Positions 21,975-31,298 of a DNA stretch of 64,000 bases are shown piece by piece. This stretch comes from Cryobacterium sp. SO2 (lineage in GTDB: Bacteria > Actinomycetota > Actinomycetes > Actinomycetales > Microbacteriaceae). A model generated the notes under the pieces. The model was not told the origin of the DNA. It was given only the letters and a program-made list of their open reading frames with translations, and searched no databases. Each line of letters opens with the position of its first letter. Position 1 is the stretch's first letter. The stretch is taken from positions 1,488,001 through 1,552,000 of the forward strand of contig NZ_CP117849.1 in the NCBI RefSeq assembly GCF_026151165.2, written 5' to 3'. The translations under genes and the position numbers were made by a program.

Positions 21975-23724
21975 CACGCCTCCTTCTTCTTCCGACACCG
22001 GGCAGCTTGTCCGGCTCCGGCGGAAGCACGTAACGGGCGGAGTCATCGAGCGTCAGCGCGAGCGACGAGATGTACTGGATCTCCCCGTGCGGCCCACGCT
22101 CGGCTGACACCATCATATCTGGTCGCTCGAACATGTATCCAGTGACATGGCAGCGCAGCCGCTCCCCGGACGGGTTGCCGTCGAGATCCAGAATCGGTGT
22201 CGGGATGCCGTCATCGCGGCGCCGCAGGTAGTACCGGCCGCGCGTGAGTATCGCCATGAGCGGGGTGAGCACGACGGCGACCCCGATCGCGATCAGAACG
22301 GAGAAAGGTTGCATGGCCTCGCCGAAGAGACCGGCGAAACACAGCAGGGAGAGCAGAGAGGCCAGGCCGACGGACGTCAGCCCCACCGGGTTCCAGTTGT
22401 GCAGCATCCCGCGCCGGAACTCGGGGAAGCGGGGCGAGATCTTGAGCAGGTATTTGTTGATCGCGATGTCGGCCGAGATAGTGACCAGCCACGCCATCAC
22501 CACGTTCGCGTAGAGGCTGAGCACGAACGAGATCAGGCTGAAGACATCCATGAGCATGAGCGTCAGGGCGATGGTGAGGTTGAAGGCCACGAAGACCGCG
22601 CGACCGGGGTAACGCTTGCGCACACGCGTGTAGACGTTCGACCAGGCGAGCGAGCCCGAGTAGGCATTGGTGACGTTGATCTTCACCTGTGCGACCACGA
22701 TGAGGATGAGCGCGAGGATGAGGGCGATCCAGTCCGGCAGGATCGACTGGTACATGCCGAGGAACTGTTTCACCGGCTCGACGGCCCTGTCCCCGATGTC
22801 GGGGTCGACCTTCATCACCAGGTAGACGGCGAGGAACACGCCGATCACCTGCTTCGTGCCGCTGAACAGCACCCAACCGGGCCCGCTGAACAGGAACGAT
22901 GCCCACCACGACGTGCGGTTCGCCGCGGTGCGCGGCGGCATGACCCGGATGTAGTCGATCTGCTCCGCCAGCTGCGGGGTGAGAGCGAAACACACCGCGG
23001 CGCTTCCGACGATGGCACTGAAGCTGACCGTGCCGCCGGACTCACCCGGGAAGCCGAGAAAATCGGTGACGGTGTCGGGCTGGGTGAACACGACCCAGAG
23101 CAGCGGCAGCAGCGCGAGCGCGAGCCAGAGCGGCGTTGTCCAGAACTGCAGACGCTCCAGCGCGCGCATGCCGAAGACGACGATGGGGATGACCACCAGG
23201 GTCGACACGATGTACCCGGCGGGCAGGGGCAGGCCGACGGCGGCTTCGAGGCCCTGCGCCATGATCGCGCCCTCGAGCGCGAAGAAAATGCAGGTGAAGC
23301 CGGCGTAGATGACGGTGGTGATGATTGAGCCGTAGTAGCCGAAACCGGAGCCACGGGCGATCAGGTCGAGATCGAGGTTGTATCTCGCGGCGTAGAACGC
23401 CACCGGCACGCCGACCGCGAAGATGATCACGGAGGCCAGCAGGATGCCGAGCATCGCGTTGGTGGTGCCGTGCTGGAGTCCGACACTGGCCCCGATGGAG
23501 AAGTCGGCGAGGAATGCGATCGATCCCAGCGCGGTGCCGCCGATGGACAGGGCACTCCAACGGCGGAACGAACGCGGTACGTAGCGGAAGGCGTAGTCCT
23601 CGAGGCTGTCCTCGGCGGCTGCGCGTGCGTCGTCGGCTCGAGCCACCTTCGTCACCCCCAGCGCATCCACGATGTCAACATTCTGTCGGAGGCGTGTTTC
23701 GCATGCGTTGCCGAGAGGATTCAA
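21913..23724 (-). CDS. NCS1 family purine/cytosine-type permease
   Basis: This 603-residue permease has about 12 membrane segments and resembles the purine-cytosine permease group of the NCS1 family (SLEDYAFRYVPRSFRRW before helix 1, then GGTALGSIAFLADFSIGASVGL). It has a long charged C-terminal tail of more than 90 residues (to RYRDFDPRERGRTPA). It starts 6 bp after urtE, in the urea transporter operon, so uptake of a nitrogen compound such as a nucleobase or allantoin is likely. A GTG at codon 24 could be the true start, because the first residues are poorly conserved in style. Confidence 0.85.
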   Translation of the reverse strand: MNPLGNACETRLRQNVDIVDALGVTKVARADDARAAAEDSLEDYAFRYVPRSFRRWSALSIGGTALGSIAFLADFSIGASVGLQHGTTNAMLGILLASVIIFAVGVPVAFYAARYNLDLDLIARGSGFGYYGSIITTVIYAGFTCIFFALEGAIMAQGLEAAVGLPLPAGYIVSTLVVIPIVVFGMRALERLQFWTTPLWLALALLPLLWVVFTQPDTVTDFLGFPGESGGTVSFSAIVGSAAVCFALTPQLAEQIDYIRVMPPRTAANRTSWWASFLFSGPGWVLFSGTKQVIGVFLAVYLVMKVDPDIGDRAVEPVKQFLGMYQSILPDWIALILALILIVVAQVKINVTNAYSGSLAWSNVYTRVRKRYPGRAVFVAFNLTIALTLMLMDVFSLISFVLSLYANVVMAWLVTISADIAINKYLLKISPRFPEFRRGMLHNWNPVGLTSVGLASLLSLLCFAGLFGEAMQPFSVLIAIGVAVVLTPLMAILTRGRYYLRRRDDGIPTPILDLDGNPSGERLRCHVTGYMFERPDMMVSAERGPHGEIQYISSLALTLDDSARYVLPPEPDKLPGVGRRRRRDGEAGRYRDFDPRERGRTPA

Positions 23725-23730
23725 TCTGAG

Positions 23731-24417
23731 TCAAATCACCATCGCGGCCCGCACGTCAGTCATCGCCGCAGCACCGCCCTCTCCGGCCTGTGTCACCCGT
23801 CCTGAGGCGAGCACCACGTACTTCTCGGCCGCCGCGAGGGCGAAGCCGATGTGCTGCTCGACCAGCAGCACGCTGAGTCCGCCCTCGGCCAGCCCGATGA
23901 TCGTCTCCTCGATCTCGGCCACGATGGTGGGCTGGATGCCCTCGGTGGGTTCGTCCAGGATCAGCAGTTTCGGTTGGGTGATCAGCGCCCGGGCGATGGC
24001 CAGCTGCTGCCGTTGGCCGCCGGAGAGCAGCCCGGCCTTGCGGGTGGCGAACTGGGCGAGCGCCGGGAAGCGTTCGAGCATCTCGGCGATCTTCGCCTTG
24101 CCGTTGCGCCGGCCATCGGCGATGAGCTGGAGGTTCTCCATGGTGGTCAGCTGTCCGAACGACTGCTGCCCCTGCGCCACATAGGCCATGCCGCGCTGGA
24201 CGCGCCGGTTCGGTGCCAGATGGGTGACGTCCTCGCCGTCGAAGAGCACCTGGCCGCTCGTCGGGCGGATGAGGCCGATCGTGGTGCGCAGCAGCGTGGA
24301 CTTGCCGGCCCCGTTGTGGCCGAGCACGGCGACAAGCTTGGTGGAGCCGGGGATGGACACCCCCTGGAGCACACTGGTTCGGCCGTAGCCGGCGTCGATG
24401 TTGATGATTTCGAGCAT
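23731..24417 (-). CDS. urtE: Urea ABC transporter ATP-binding protein UrtE
   Basis: This 228-residue ATPase is LivF-like, with Walker A GHNGAGKST, signature LSGGQRQQL and Walker B LLILDEPTEGIQP; the EGIQP after Walker B is typical of UrtE. It is the second ATPase of the high-affinity urea uptake system. The start overlaps the urtD stop by 1 bp (TGATG). Confidence 0.93.
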   Translation of the reverse strand: MLEIINIDAGYGRTSVLQGVSIPGSTKLVAVLGHNGAGKSTLLRTTIGLIRPTSGQVLFDGEDVTHLAPNRRVQRGMAYVAQGQQSFGQLTTMENLQLIADGRRNGKAKIAEMLERFPALAQFATRKAGLLSGGQRQQLAIARALITQPKLLILDEPTEGIQPTIVAEIEETIIGLAEGGLSVLLVEQHIGFALAAAEKYVVLASGRVTQAGEGGAAAMTDVRAAMVI

Positions 24418-25193
24418 CAGCCGTCCTCCATGCCGATGGTCATAACGGACGGCGCCGCAGCGGTGCCGAGGTACACCTCCTGCACGCGCGGGTCGGATTG
24501 CACTTCGGCAACCGAGCCCTCGCTGAGCACCCGGCCCTGGTGCAGCACGGTGACCCTGGACGCGAATCGGCGCATGAAGTCCATGTCGTGTTCGACGACC
24601 AGGACGGTGCGGGTGGCGGCCACCCGACCGAGCAGTTCGCCGGTGGCGGTGCGCTCGTCCAGGCTCATGCCCGCCACGGGCTCATCGAGCAGCAGCACCT
24701 TGGCGTCCTGCACCAGCAGCATCGCGATCTCCAGCCACTGCTTCTGGCCGTGCGACAGGATGCCGGCCGGCGTCGCGAGCTCCTGGCTGAGACCCGTCTC
24801 GTCGAGTGCCCGGTGGATCGCCGGATCGATGCCGCGCCGGGCCCGCAGCAGCGACAGTGAGGAGCGGTGCAGTCCGGCGGCGATGTCGAGGTTCTGCAGC
24901 ACCGTGAGCTCGTCGAACACGCTCGCGGTCTGGAAGGTACGGCCGACGCCGAGCCGGACGATCTTGTGGGCAGGCTTGCCCAGAAGTTCCTGGCCGCCGA
25001 GCCGAGCCGAGCCCGAGCCCTTGGACAGACCGGTGATGGCGTCGATGCAGGTCGTCTTGCCGGCGCCGTTCGGGCCGATGAGGAATCTCACCTCGCCGGG
25101 GTGGGCGTCGAAGGAGACGCCGCCGACGGCGACGAACCCGTCGAACTCGACGCGGAGGTCTGTGACGACGAGTGAACCGTCTGTGACTGTCAT
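24417..25193 (-). CDS. urtD: Urea ABC transporter ATP-binding protein UrtD
   Basis: This 258-residue ATPase is LivG-like, with Walker A GPNGAGKTT, the UrtD-typical signature LSHGQKQWLEIAMLL in place of LSGGQ, and Walker B VLLLDEPVAGMS. It powers urea import with UrtE. The ATG overlaps the urtC stop by 4 bp. The WLEIAMLL sequence distinguishes it from branched-chain amino acid LivG proteins. Confidence 0.93.
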   Translation of the reverse strand: MTVTDGSLVVTDLRVEFDGFVAVGGVSFDAHPGEVRFLIGPNGAGKTTCIDAITGLSKGSGSARLGGQELLGKPAHKIVRLGVGRTFQTASVFDELTVLQNLDIAAGLHRSSLSLLRARRGIDPAIHRALDETGLSQELATPAGILSHGQKQWLEIAMLLVQDAKVLLLDEPVAGMSLDERTATGELLGRVAATRTVLVVEHDMDFMRRFASRVTVLHQGRVLSEGSVAEVQSDPRVQEVYLGTAAAPSVMTIGMEDG

Positions 25194-26293
25194 TTCTTCA
25201 CCTCATCGAACTCGGGTGCCGCAGTGGTGGCCGTGGGGGCGGGCGTTCCCCGCGGGCGCCACACCAGGCCGGTGACCTTGCCGACCAGCGACGACAACCC
25301 CATCGGGAGGAAAAGCGTCACCAGGATGAACAGCAGCCCGAGGATGTAGATCCACCCACTGGGCCAGCTGGAACCGAGACTCGACTGCCCCCATCCGATG
25401 GCCATGGCCCCCAGTGCCGGCCCGAACAGAGACGCACGCCCACCCAGCGCCACTCCGGCGATCATCAGGATCGACGCGGAGGCCCCGATCTCCTGCGGAG
25501 TGATGATGCCCGCGATCGGCACGAACATGGCTCCGGCGATGCTGGCCATCACGGCGGCGACCACGAAGGCGACCAGTTTGATGTTGGCGGGGTCGTAGCC
25601 GAGAAAGCGCACGCGTTCTTCGGCGTCCCGCGTGGCGATCAGCAGTTCGCCGAAGCGGCTGCGCTTGAGCTGCCACACCACCAGCAGGCACACGATGAGC
25701 AGTGCGGCCGCGATCAGGTAGACCATGAGCTTGTTGCCGTCGTCGCTGAGAACGAAGCCGAAGAAGTACTTGAAGTCACTCAGCCCGGTGTCGCCGCCGG
25801 TTTCCCGGATCGTGGAGCTGATCAGCACGGCCAGTGCCACGGCCAGCGCCTGGGTGAGGATGGCGAAGTACGCGCCCTTGACCCGGCTCTTGAAGAGCGC
25901 GTAGCCGAGGATCGACGCCACGATCACGGGGAGGAGCACGATGGCCAGCAGGGTGAAGACGTCGCTGCGGAAGGGCTCCCAGAAAGCCGGCAGCGGCGCG
26001 AGCGGGTCGTACAGGATCATGAAGATCGGCAGGCTGTCGGGCCCCGCGGATTCCAGCGTGAGGTGCATCGCCATGGAGTAGGCGCCGAGGCCGAAGAAGA
26101 CGCCCTGGCCCATGACGAGCATGCCGCCCCGGCCCCAGGCCAGGCCGATGCCGACCGCGGCAATCGCCCAGCAGCAGTACTTGCCGAGGTTGTTGATCCA
26201 GTGCATGGACAGCACAGAGGGGGCGACGGCCAGCAGGAGGAGAGCGAACACCCCGATGCCGATGAGGGGGAGCCACGGTCTGAGATTCTTCAT
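25190..26293 (-). CDS. urtC: Urea ABC transporter permease UrtC
   Basis: This 367-residue LivM-like permease has about ten membrane segments and begins MKNLRPWLPLIGIGVF. It contains the family sequences CCWAIAAVGIGLAWGRGGMLVMGQGVFFGLGAYSMAMH and GALGAMAIGWGQSSLGSSWP-type motifs near the end. Its ATG overlaps the urtB stop by 4 bp. It forms the urea channel with UrtB. Confidence 0.92.
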   Translation of the reverse strand: MKNLRPWLPLIGIGVFALLLLAVAPSVLSMHWINNLGKYCCWAIAAVGIGLAWGRGGMLVMGQGVFFGLGAYSMAMHLTLESAGPDSLPIFMILYDPLAPLPAFWEPFRSDVFTLLAIVLLPVIVASILGYALFKSRVKGAYFAILTQALAVALAVLISSTIRETGGDTGLSDFKYFFGFVLSDDGNKLMVYLIAAALLIVCLLVVWQLKRSRFGELLIATRDAEERVRFLGYDPANIKLVAFVVAAVMASIAGAMFVPIAGIITPQEIGASASILMIAGVALGGRASLFGPALGAMAIGWGQSSLGSSWPSGWIYILGLLFILVTLFLPMGLSSLVGKVTGLVWRPRGTPAPTATTAAPEFDEVKK

Positions 26294-27174
26294 GTGAGCC
26301 CCCTGGTGCGAACGGTGAACAGGCCTTGCGGGCGAAACTGCAGGAAGACAACCACGAGCACGAACGCCAGCACCTGCGCGAGGCTTCCGGTGGTCCAATC
26401 GGCGAAGTACGCCATCGCGACCCCCACGACCCAGGCCGCGATGATCGTGCCCTTGATCTGGCCGATGCCGCCGGCGACGACCACGAGGAAGGCCGGGATG
26501 ATGTACTGCGTGCCCATTTGAGAGTTCGTGCCGCCGATCAGGGAGGCGGCCACGCCGGCGACCCCGGCCAGGCCGGACCCGACGAAGAAGGTGATGCGGT
26601 CGATGCTGCGGGTGGGCACGCCGCTGGTCTCGGCGAGGTCCCGGTTTTGCACGGTGGCACGGATGCGGCGACCGAAAGACGAGTATTTGAGCCATCCGGC
26701 CAGTGCGGCCACGCAGAGGGCAGCCAGCACGAGGGTGAACACCTGACGGAGAGGCCAGTCATAACCGAGGACGGTGAGCTGGCCGTCGAGCCAGCCGGGT
26801 TTCTCCACCGGCACGCCCTGGGCGGGGAAGATCTGGAGGGCGGCCTGCTGCAGGATCAGGCTCACCCCGACCGTGACGAGGAGGGTGTCCAACGGCCGGC
26901 GGTACATCCACTGGATGATGCTGACTTCGACCAGCAGGCCGAGGAGGCCCGCGCCCAGAAAGGCGAGTGGCAGTGCCACCGGGATAGAGAGGTCACTGGA
27001 CGAGATGACCTGTTGGGTCAGGTAGGCGATGAAGGCTCCGGCCATGAGGAACTCGCCGTGCGCCATGTTGATCACCCCCATCTGACCGAAGGTGAGTGAG
27101 AGGCCCAGTGCTGCCAACAGCAGCAGTGCGCCTTGCGCGGTGCCGTTCAGCAGCGGCGGTATGAGTCCATCCAC
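26290..27174 (-). CDS. urtB: Urea ABC transporter permease UrtB
   Basis: This 294-residue LivH-like permease contains LSLTFGQMGVINMAHGEFLMAGAF and NRDLAETSGVPTRSIDRITFFVGSGLAGVAGV, both typical of UrtB. The GTG at 27174 is preceded by AGAGAGGGA at suitable spacing; the upstream ATG has none. About 100 bp separate it from urtA, and this gap contains a very stable stem-loop, which probably lets the binding protein be made in excess over the membrane subunits. Confidence 0.92.
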   Translation of the reverse strand: MDGLIPPLLNGTAQGALLLLAALGLSLTFGQMGVINMAHGEFLMAGAFIAYLTQQVISSSDLSIPVALPLAFLGAGLLGLLVEVSIIQWMYRRPLDTLLVTVGVSLILQQAALQIFPAQGVPVEKPGWLDGQLTVLGYDWPLRQVFTLVLAALCVAALAGWLKYSSFGRRIRATVQNRDLAETSGVPTRSIDRITFFVGSGLAGVAGVAASLIGGTNSQMGTQYIIPAFLVVVAGGIGQIKGTIIAAWVVGVAMAYFADWTTGSLAQVLAFVLVVVFLQFRPQGLFTVRTRGLT

Positions 27175-27218
27175 GGATGGGTCCCTCTCTGAGGTTGCGA
27201 GCGTCGAAAGAAGCGGGG

Positions 27219-27264
27219 TGTGCGCGGGGTCCCGTGCCGTTGCCGGCACGGAACCCCGCGCACA
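27219..27264 (-). terminator. Intercistronic stem-loop between urtA and urtB
   Basis: A 12-bp arm TGTGCGCGGGGT (27219-27230) pairs with 27253-27264. Inside it, CCGTGCCG (27232-27239) pairs with 27244-27251, giving about 20 base pairs around a 4-nt loop. It probably acts as a partial terminator or as a 3' stabiliser of urtA mRNA. Confidence 0.7.
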
Positions 27265-27274
27265 GTGGGAGGGA

Positions 27275-28573
27275 CTAGCCCGCGGACTTCACGAGCGCGT
27301 CGCGCACGTCGGCCGGGAACCAGTCGTAGCCCTCGAGGTACGGGTCGGGCTCGATCACGTCGTCGGAGGACCAGACGATGTCGAACTGGTTCTCGGCGTT
27401 GATCTTGCCGATGTGACCGGGCTTGGAGATGTGGTGGTTCTCGCCGTCCAGCGTGACGGTGCCTTCCGGTGCGTCGAACGTGACGCCGCCTTCGGCAGCG
27501 GCGGCGTTGACGTCGTCGACCTCGAACGAGCCGGCCTTCTCGACCAGTGCCTTGTACAGGTACAGCGAGATGTACGCGGCCTCCATCGGGTCGCTGGTCA
27601 CGCCGCTGCTGCCGGGGTAGGCCTTCCAGTCCTCAATGAACTTGGCGTTGTTCGGGGTGTCCAGCGACTGGAAGTAGTTCCACGATGCGTAGTTGCCCGT
27701 GACCTCGTGGCCCATGGACGGCGCCTCTTCTTCAGCGATCGACACCGAGATGATCGGGGTCGTGTCGGGGGTGAGCCCGGCGTCGTAGTACGCCTTGATG
27801 AAGCCGACGTTGGAGGAGCCGTTGATGGTGTTGAAGATGAAGTCCGGCTTCGCTTCGGCGATCTTCGCCACCTGGGTGGTCCAGTCATCCTTGTCGAGCG
27901 GAACGTACTCCTCGCCGACGATCTCGATGCCCAGCTCGGCCGCGTAGAGCTTGATGATGGCGTTGGCGGTGCGCGGGAACACGTAGTCCGACCCGGCCAG
28001 GAAGAGCGTCTTCACGCCCTGAGAGGCGAGGAAGTCCATGGCGGGCAGGATCTGCTGGTTCGTGGTGGCGCCGGTGTAGTAGATGTTCGGCGACGCCTCG
28101 AGGCCCTCGTACTGCACGGGGTAGAAGAACAGGCCGTTGTTCTCCTCGACGACAGGCTTGACGGCCTTGCGCGACGAGGAGGTCCAGCCGCCGAAGATCG
28201 CGGCGACGCAGTCCTGAGTGAGCAGCTTCTCGGTCTTCTCCGCGAAGGTCGGCCAGTCGGTGGCACCGTCTTCCTGCACGTACTCGATCTGCTTGCCCAG
28301 GATGCCGCCGTCGGCGTTGATCTCGTCCGCAGCCATGTGCAGCACGTTGGAGACCGTCTTCTCGGAGATCGCCATGCCCCCGGTGAGCGAGTTGAGGAAG
28401 CCGAGCTTGATGGTGTCGCCCGAGGTGTCGATGCAGCTGGCGGCGGCGGGAGCCGCGGACTCCACCGTGTCCCCTGCACGGGCACCGCAACCGGAGAGGA
28501 TGAGCGCCGTGGTCGCGGCAAGCGCGCCCGTGGCGAGGAGCGTCTTGACGCGCCCCCTGCTGGTGATGAGCAT
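27275..28573 (-). CDS. urtA: Urea ABC transporter substrate-binding lipoprotein UrtA
   Basis: This 432-residue lipoprotein binds urea outside the membrane. It has a signal peptide ending in the lipobox ILSGC (Cys29) and then a periplasmic-binding-protein fold of the Leu/Ile/Val type with UrtA-typical sequence (FGGWTSSSRKAVKPVVEEN and YPVQYEG). GGAG lies 6 nt before the ATG. It is the first gene of the urtABCDE operon and is divergent from the urease genes. Confidence 0.93.
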   Translation of the reverse strand: MLITSRGRVKTLLATGALAATTALILSGCGARAGDTVESAAPAAASCIDTSGDTIKLGFLNSLTGGMAISEKTVSNVLHMAADEINADGGILGKQIEYVQEDGATDWPTFAEKTEKLLTQDCVAAIFGGWTSSSRKAVKPVVEENNGLFFYPVQYEGLEASPNIYYTGATTNQQILPAMDFLASQGVKTLFLAGSDYVFPRTANAIIKLYAAELGIEIVGEEYVPLDKDDWTTQVAKIAEAKPDFIFNTINGSSNVGFIKAYYDAGLTPDTTPIISVSIAEEEAPSMGHEVTGNYASWNYFQSLDTPNNAKFIEDWKAYPGSSGVTSDPMEAAYISLYLYKALVEKAGSFEVDDVNAAAAEGGVTFDAPEGTVTLDGENHHISKPGHIGKINAENQFDIVWSSDDVIEPDPYLEGYDWFPADVRDALVKSAG

Positions 28574-28642
28574 CTAGAACTCCATTCGATGGATGTGAAG
28601 TGGCGCGGGTGCAAGGGCGAGATCAATCGGTGATCCGACCCA

Positions 28643-28662
28643 GTTCTGCGAAGTAGCAGAAC
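28643..28662. promoter_or_regulatory. Perfect 7-bp inverted repeat upstream of urtA
   Basis: GTTCTGC (28643-28649) and GCAGAAC (28656-28662) are separated by 6 nt, about 70 bp before the urtA start. It may be an operator for a dimeric regulator or a stem in the urtA leader. Confidence 0.45.
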
Positions 28663-28840
28663 ACTGACGAATGCTGTGTCTGAGTTCACGATGGGGGCGT
28701 GGCATTGCACTGCCATTTCCGAAACGTGTCGTGTTTGTAAACTGTCGCGGCGCTCGCCGAGTCAGATCCCCGGAAACATGCGGTTCTGTCGGGAAGAGGG
28801 TGCGGTCGACGATGACGAGTGGTTTGGTCGTGCTGTGCGT

Positions 28841-28869
28841 TTGACTGGAATATGACAGACTCCTGACAT
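28841..28869 (+). promoter_or_regulatory. Candidate ureA promoter
   Basis: TTGACT (28841-28846) and TGACAT (28864-28869) are 17 bp apart. The -35 match is good and the -10 weak. Transcription would start near 28876, about 60 nt before the ureA GTG. Confidence 0.35.
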
Positions 28870-28934
28870 CGGTTCGGCGGCCTGTGCGTCGTCGTCGATG
28901 TCAGCGAACCGGCAGCGTATCGAGAGGGGGCAGC

Positions 28935-29237
28935 GTGCATCTCACGCCTGCGGACAATGAAAAGCTCCTGCTGGCCGTGGCCGGCATGGTGGCCCGCGAC
29001 CGGCTGGAGCGCGGCGTCAAGCTCAATTACCCCGAAACCGTCGCGCTGCTCAGCACCTGGGTGATCGAGCGAGCCCGTGATGGTCGCGCCGTCGCCGACC
29101 TGATGGTGGAGGGCCGGAGTGTTCTCGGCCGGGAGCAGGTGATGGAGGGCGTCGCCGAGATGCTCGCCGACGTGCAGGTGGAGGCCACCTTCCCCGACGG
29201 GCGCAAACTCGTCACCATTCACGACCCGATCATCTAG
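28935..29237 (+). CDS. ureA: Urease gamma subunit
   Basis: This 100-residue subunit is complete: HLTPADNEKLLLAVAGMVARDRLERGVKLNYPETVALL matches the conserved UreA start, and it ends ATFPDGRKLVTIHDPI. The GTG start has GAGAGGGGGCAGC upstream. It is the first gene of ureABC-F-G-D and forms the trimeric urease core with UreB and UreC. Confidence 0.95.
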   Translation: MHLTPADNEKLLLAVAGMVARDRLERGVKLNYPETVALLSTWVIERARDGRAVADLMVEGRSVLGREQVMEGVAEMLADVQVEATFPDGRKLVTIHDPII

Positions 29238-29248
29238 GAGCAGCGACC

Positions 29249-29593
29249 ATGGCAGGCCATCACTCGTCCGGCCCCGGCGCCATCCGTGTGCGCCCCGGCA
29301 CCATCGTTCTCAACGGCGACCGCACCCCTGAGCAGCGGCTCACCCTGGTGTTCCTGAACACGGGGGACCGGCCGATTCAGATCGGCTCGCACCTGCACCT
29401 GCCGGATGCCAACGCCGCCTTGCAGTTCGACCGGGAGGCCGCGCACGGCTTCCGCCTCGACATTCCCTCCGGCACCTCCCAGCGCTTCGAGCCGGGTGCT
29501 TCGCGCGAGCTCGACGCCGTCGCCTTCCTCGGCGACCGCCGGGTGCCCGGACTCCAACTGCGCAACCAGGGAAAGGAAGCTCTCGATGGTTGA
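29249..29593 (+). CDS. ureB: Urease beta subunit
   Basis: This 114-residue beta subunit has the conserved VRPGTIVLNGDR, QIGSHLHLPDANAAL and FRLDIPSGTSQRFEPG segments. It follows ureA by 11 bp with AGGAGC upstream, and its stop lies 8 bp inside ureC. Its length is typical. Confidence 0.95.
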   Translation: MAGHHSSGPGAIRVRPGTIVLNGDRTPEQRLTLVFLNTGDRPIQIGSHLHLPDANAALQFDREAAHGFRLDIPSGTSQRFEPGASRELDAVAFLGDRRVPGLQLRNQGKEALDG

Positions 29594-31289
29594 GATCAGC
29601 CGCGAACGCTATGCCGCCATCTACGGGCCCACGGCGGGCGACCAGGTGCGCCTGGGCGATACCGACCTGTGGATCGAGATCGAGAAGGATCTCACCGTGG
29701 GTGGTGAGGAGGCGATCTTCGGTGGCGGCAAGTCGATTCGCGAGTCGATGGCGCAGGGGATGACCAGCCGCGCCGACGGGGCGCTGGACACGGTGATCAC
29801 CAACGCGATCGTGCTCGACTGGTGGGGCATCGTGCGCGCCGATGTCGGCATTCGCGGCGGGCGCATCGTCGCGCTCGGGCGGGCCGGCAACTCCGACATC
29901 GCCAACGGGGTGCACCCGCAGCTGGCGATCGGGCCGTCCACCGATGTGATCTCGGGGGAGGGCAAGATCCTCACCGCCGGCGCCATCGACTCGCACGTGC
30001 ACCTGCTCTCGCCGTCGCAGATCCACGAGGCCCTCGCCACCGGCATCACCACCATCGTCGGCGGTGGCACCGGGCCGTCCGAGGGGTCGAAGGCCACCAC
30101 GGTCACGCCGGGCGCCTGGCACCTCGAGACCATGCACCGCTCACTGGACGCACTGCCGGTCAACTTCCTGCTGTTGGGCAAGGGCAACACCGTCTCTGCG
30201 GATGCCTTCCGTGAGCAGGCGCTCGCCGGGGCGGCCGGCTACAAGGTGCACGAAGACTGGGGATCCACCCCGGCCGCGATCGACGCGTCGCTCAAGGCGG
30301 CGGAGGAGTTCGGCCTGCAGGTGGCCCTGCACTCGGACTCCCTGAACGAGTCCGGTTTTGTCGAGTCGACCATCGGGGCCATCAACGGCCGCTCCATCCA
30401 CGCCTTCCACGTGGAAGGCGCCGGCGGCGGGCACGCCCCCGACATCCTGAGCATCGCGTCGCTGCCGCACATCATCCCCGGCTCGACCAACCCGACCCTG
30501 CCGCACACCGTGAACACCGTCGCCGAGCACCTGGACATGCTCATGGTCTGCCACCACCTGAACCCGTCGGTGCCGGAGGACCTCGCGTTCGCGGAGTCCC
30601 GCATTCGGGCCACGACCATCGCCGCCGAAGACATCCTGCACGACATGGGCGCACTGTCGGTCGTCTCCTCGGATTCCCAGGCGATGGGGCGTATCGGCGA
30701 GGTGATCACCCGCACCTGGCAGGTCGCGCACGTGATGAAGGCCCGCCGCGGTGCACTCTCCACCGCGCTGCCCGCCGACAACGAGCGCGCCCGCCGCTAC
30801 GTGGCGAAGTACACCATCAACCCCGCGGTCGCGCACGGCATCGACTCCGAGGTCGGCTCGGTCGAGGCCGGCAAACTCGCCGACCTCGTGCTCTGGGAAC
30901 CGAAATTCTTCGGCATCCGCCCCTCCGTGATCATCAAGGGCGGCGGCCTGGTCTGGGGCGCGCTCGGCGACCCGAACGCGTCGATTCCCACCCCGCAGCC
31001 CGTTCTGATGCGGCCGTCCTTCACTCATTCGATCGGTGCCGACCTCTCGGTGTCGTTCGTGTCGCCGGCCGCGCTGGACGACGGCCTCGTCGACCGACTG
31101 GGCCTGCGCCGACGCCTGGCCGCCGTGGCCCCCACCCGCGATATCGGCAAGGCCGACATGAAGAACAACGACGTGCTGCCGCGCATCGACATCCGCCCGG
31201 ATACCTTCGCCATCTCGATCGACGGTGATCACGTGGTGCCCGCCCCGGTCGACCGCCTGCCGCTCGCGCAGCTCTACACGATGTTCTAG
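29586..31289 (+). CDS. ureC: Urease alpha subunit (catalytic)
   Basis: This 567-residue catalytic subunit hydrolyses urea to ammonia and carbamate at a dinickel site. All ligands are visible: His137 and His139 (DSHVH), the carbamylated Lys220 (GYKVHEDWG), His249 and His275 in ALHSDS and FHVEGAGG, and Asp363 (SSDSQAMG). The mobile-flap histidine lies in MVCHHLNP at 323-324. The ATG overlaps ureB by 8 bp and GGAAAG lies upstream. Nothing in the active site is altered, so an active enzyme is expected once nickel is inserted. Confidence 0.96.
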   Translation: MVEISRERYAAIYGPTAGDQVRLGDTDLWIEIEKDLTVGGEEAIFGGGKSIRESMAQGMTSRADGALDTVITNAIVLDWWGIVRADVGIRGGRIVALGRAGNSDIANGVHPQLAIGPSTDVISGEGKILTAGAIDSHVHLLSPSQIHEALATGITTIVGGGTGPSEGSKATTVTPGAWHLETMHRSLDALPVNFLLLGKGNTVSADAFREQALAGAAGYKVHEDWGSTPAAIDASLKAAEEFGLQVALHSDSLNESGFVESTIGAINGRSIHAFHVEGAGGGHAPDILSIASLPHIIPGSTNPTLPHTVNTVAEHLDMLMVCHHLNPSVPEDLAFAESRIRATTIAAEDILHDMGALSVVSSDSQAMGRIGEVITRTWQVAHVMKARRGALSTALPADNERARRYVAKYTINPAVAHGIDSEVGSVEAGKLADLVLWEPKFFGIRPSVIIKGGGLVWGALGDPNASIPTPQPVLMRPSFTHSIGADLSVSFVSPAALDDGLVDRLGLRRRLAAVAPTRDIGKADMKNNDVLPRIDIRPDTFAISIDGDHVVPAPVDRLPLAQLYTMF

Positions 31290-31298
31290 CCGACGCCG

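Larger units (their letters stand above)
28574..28934. other. Shared upstream region of urt and ure operons
   Basis: This 361-bp divergent region separates the urea transporter and urease operons. It contains a perfect 7-bp inverted repeat at 28643-28662 on the urtA side, a candidate ureA promoter at 28841-28869, and several GAAAC/GTTTC-like motifs between 28709 and 28790 that vaguely resemble GlnR half sites. No gene is evident. Confidence 0.5.
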
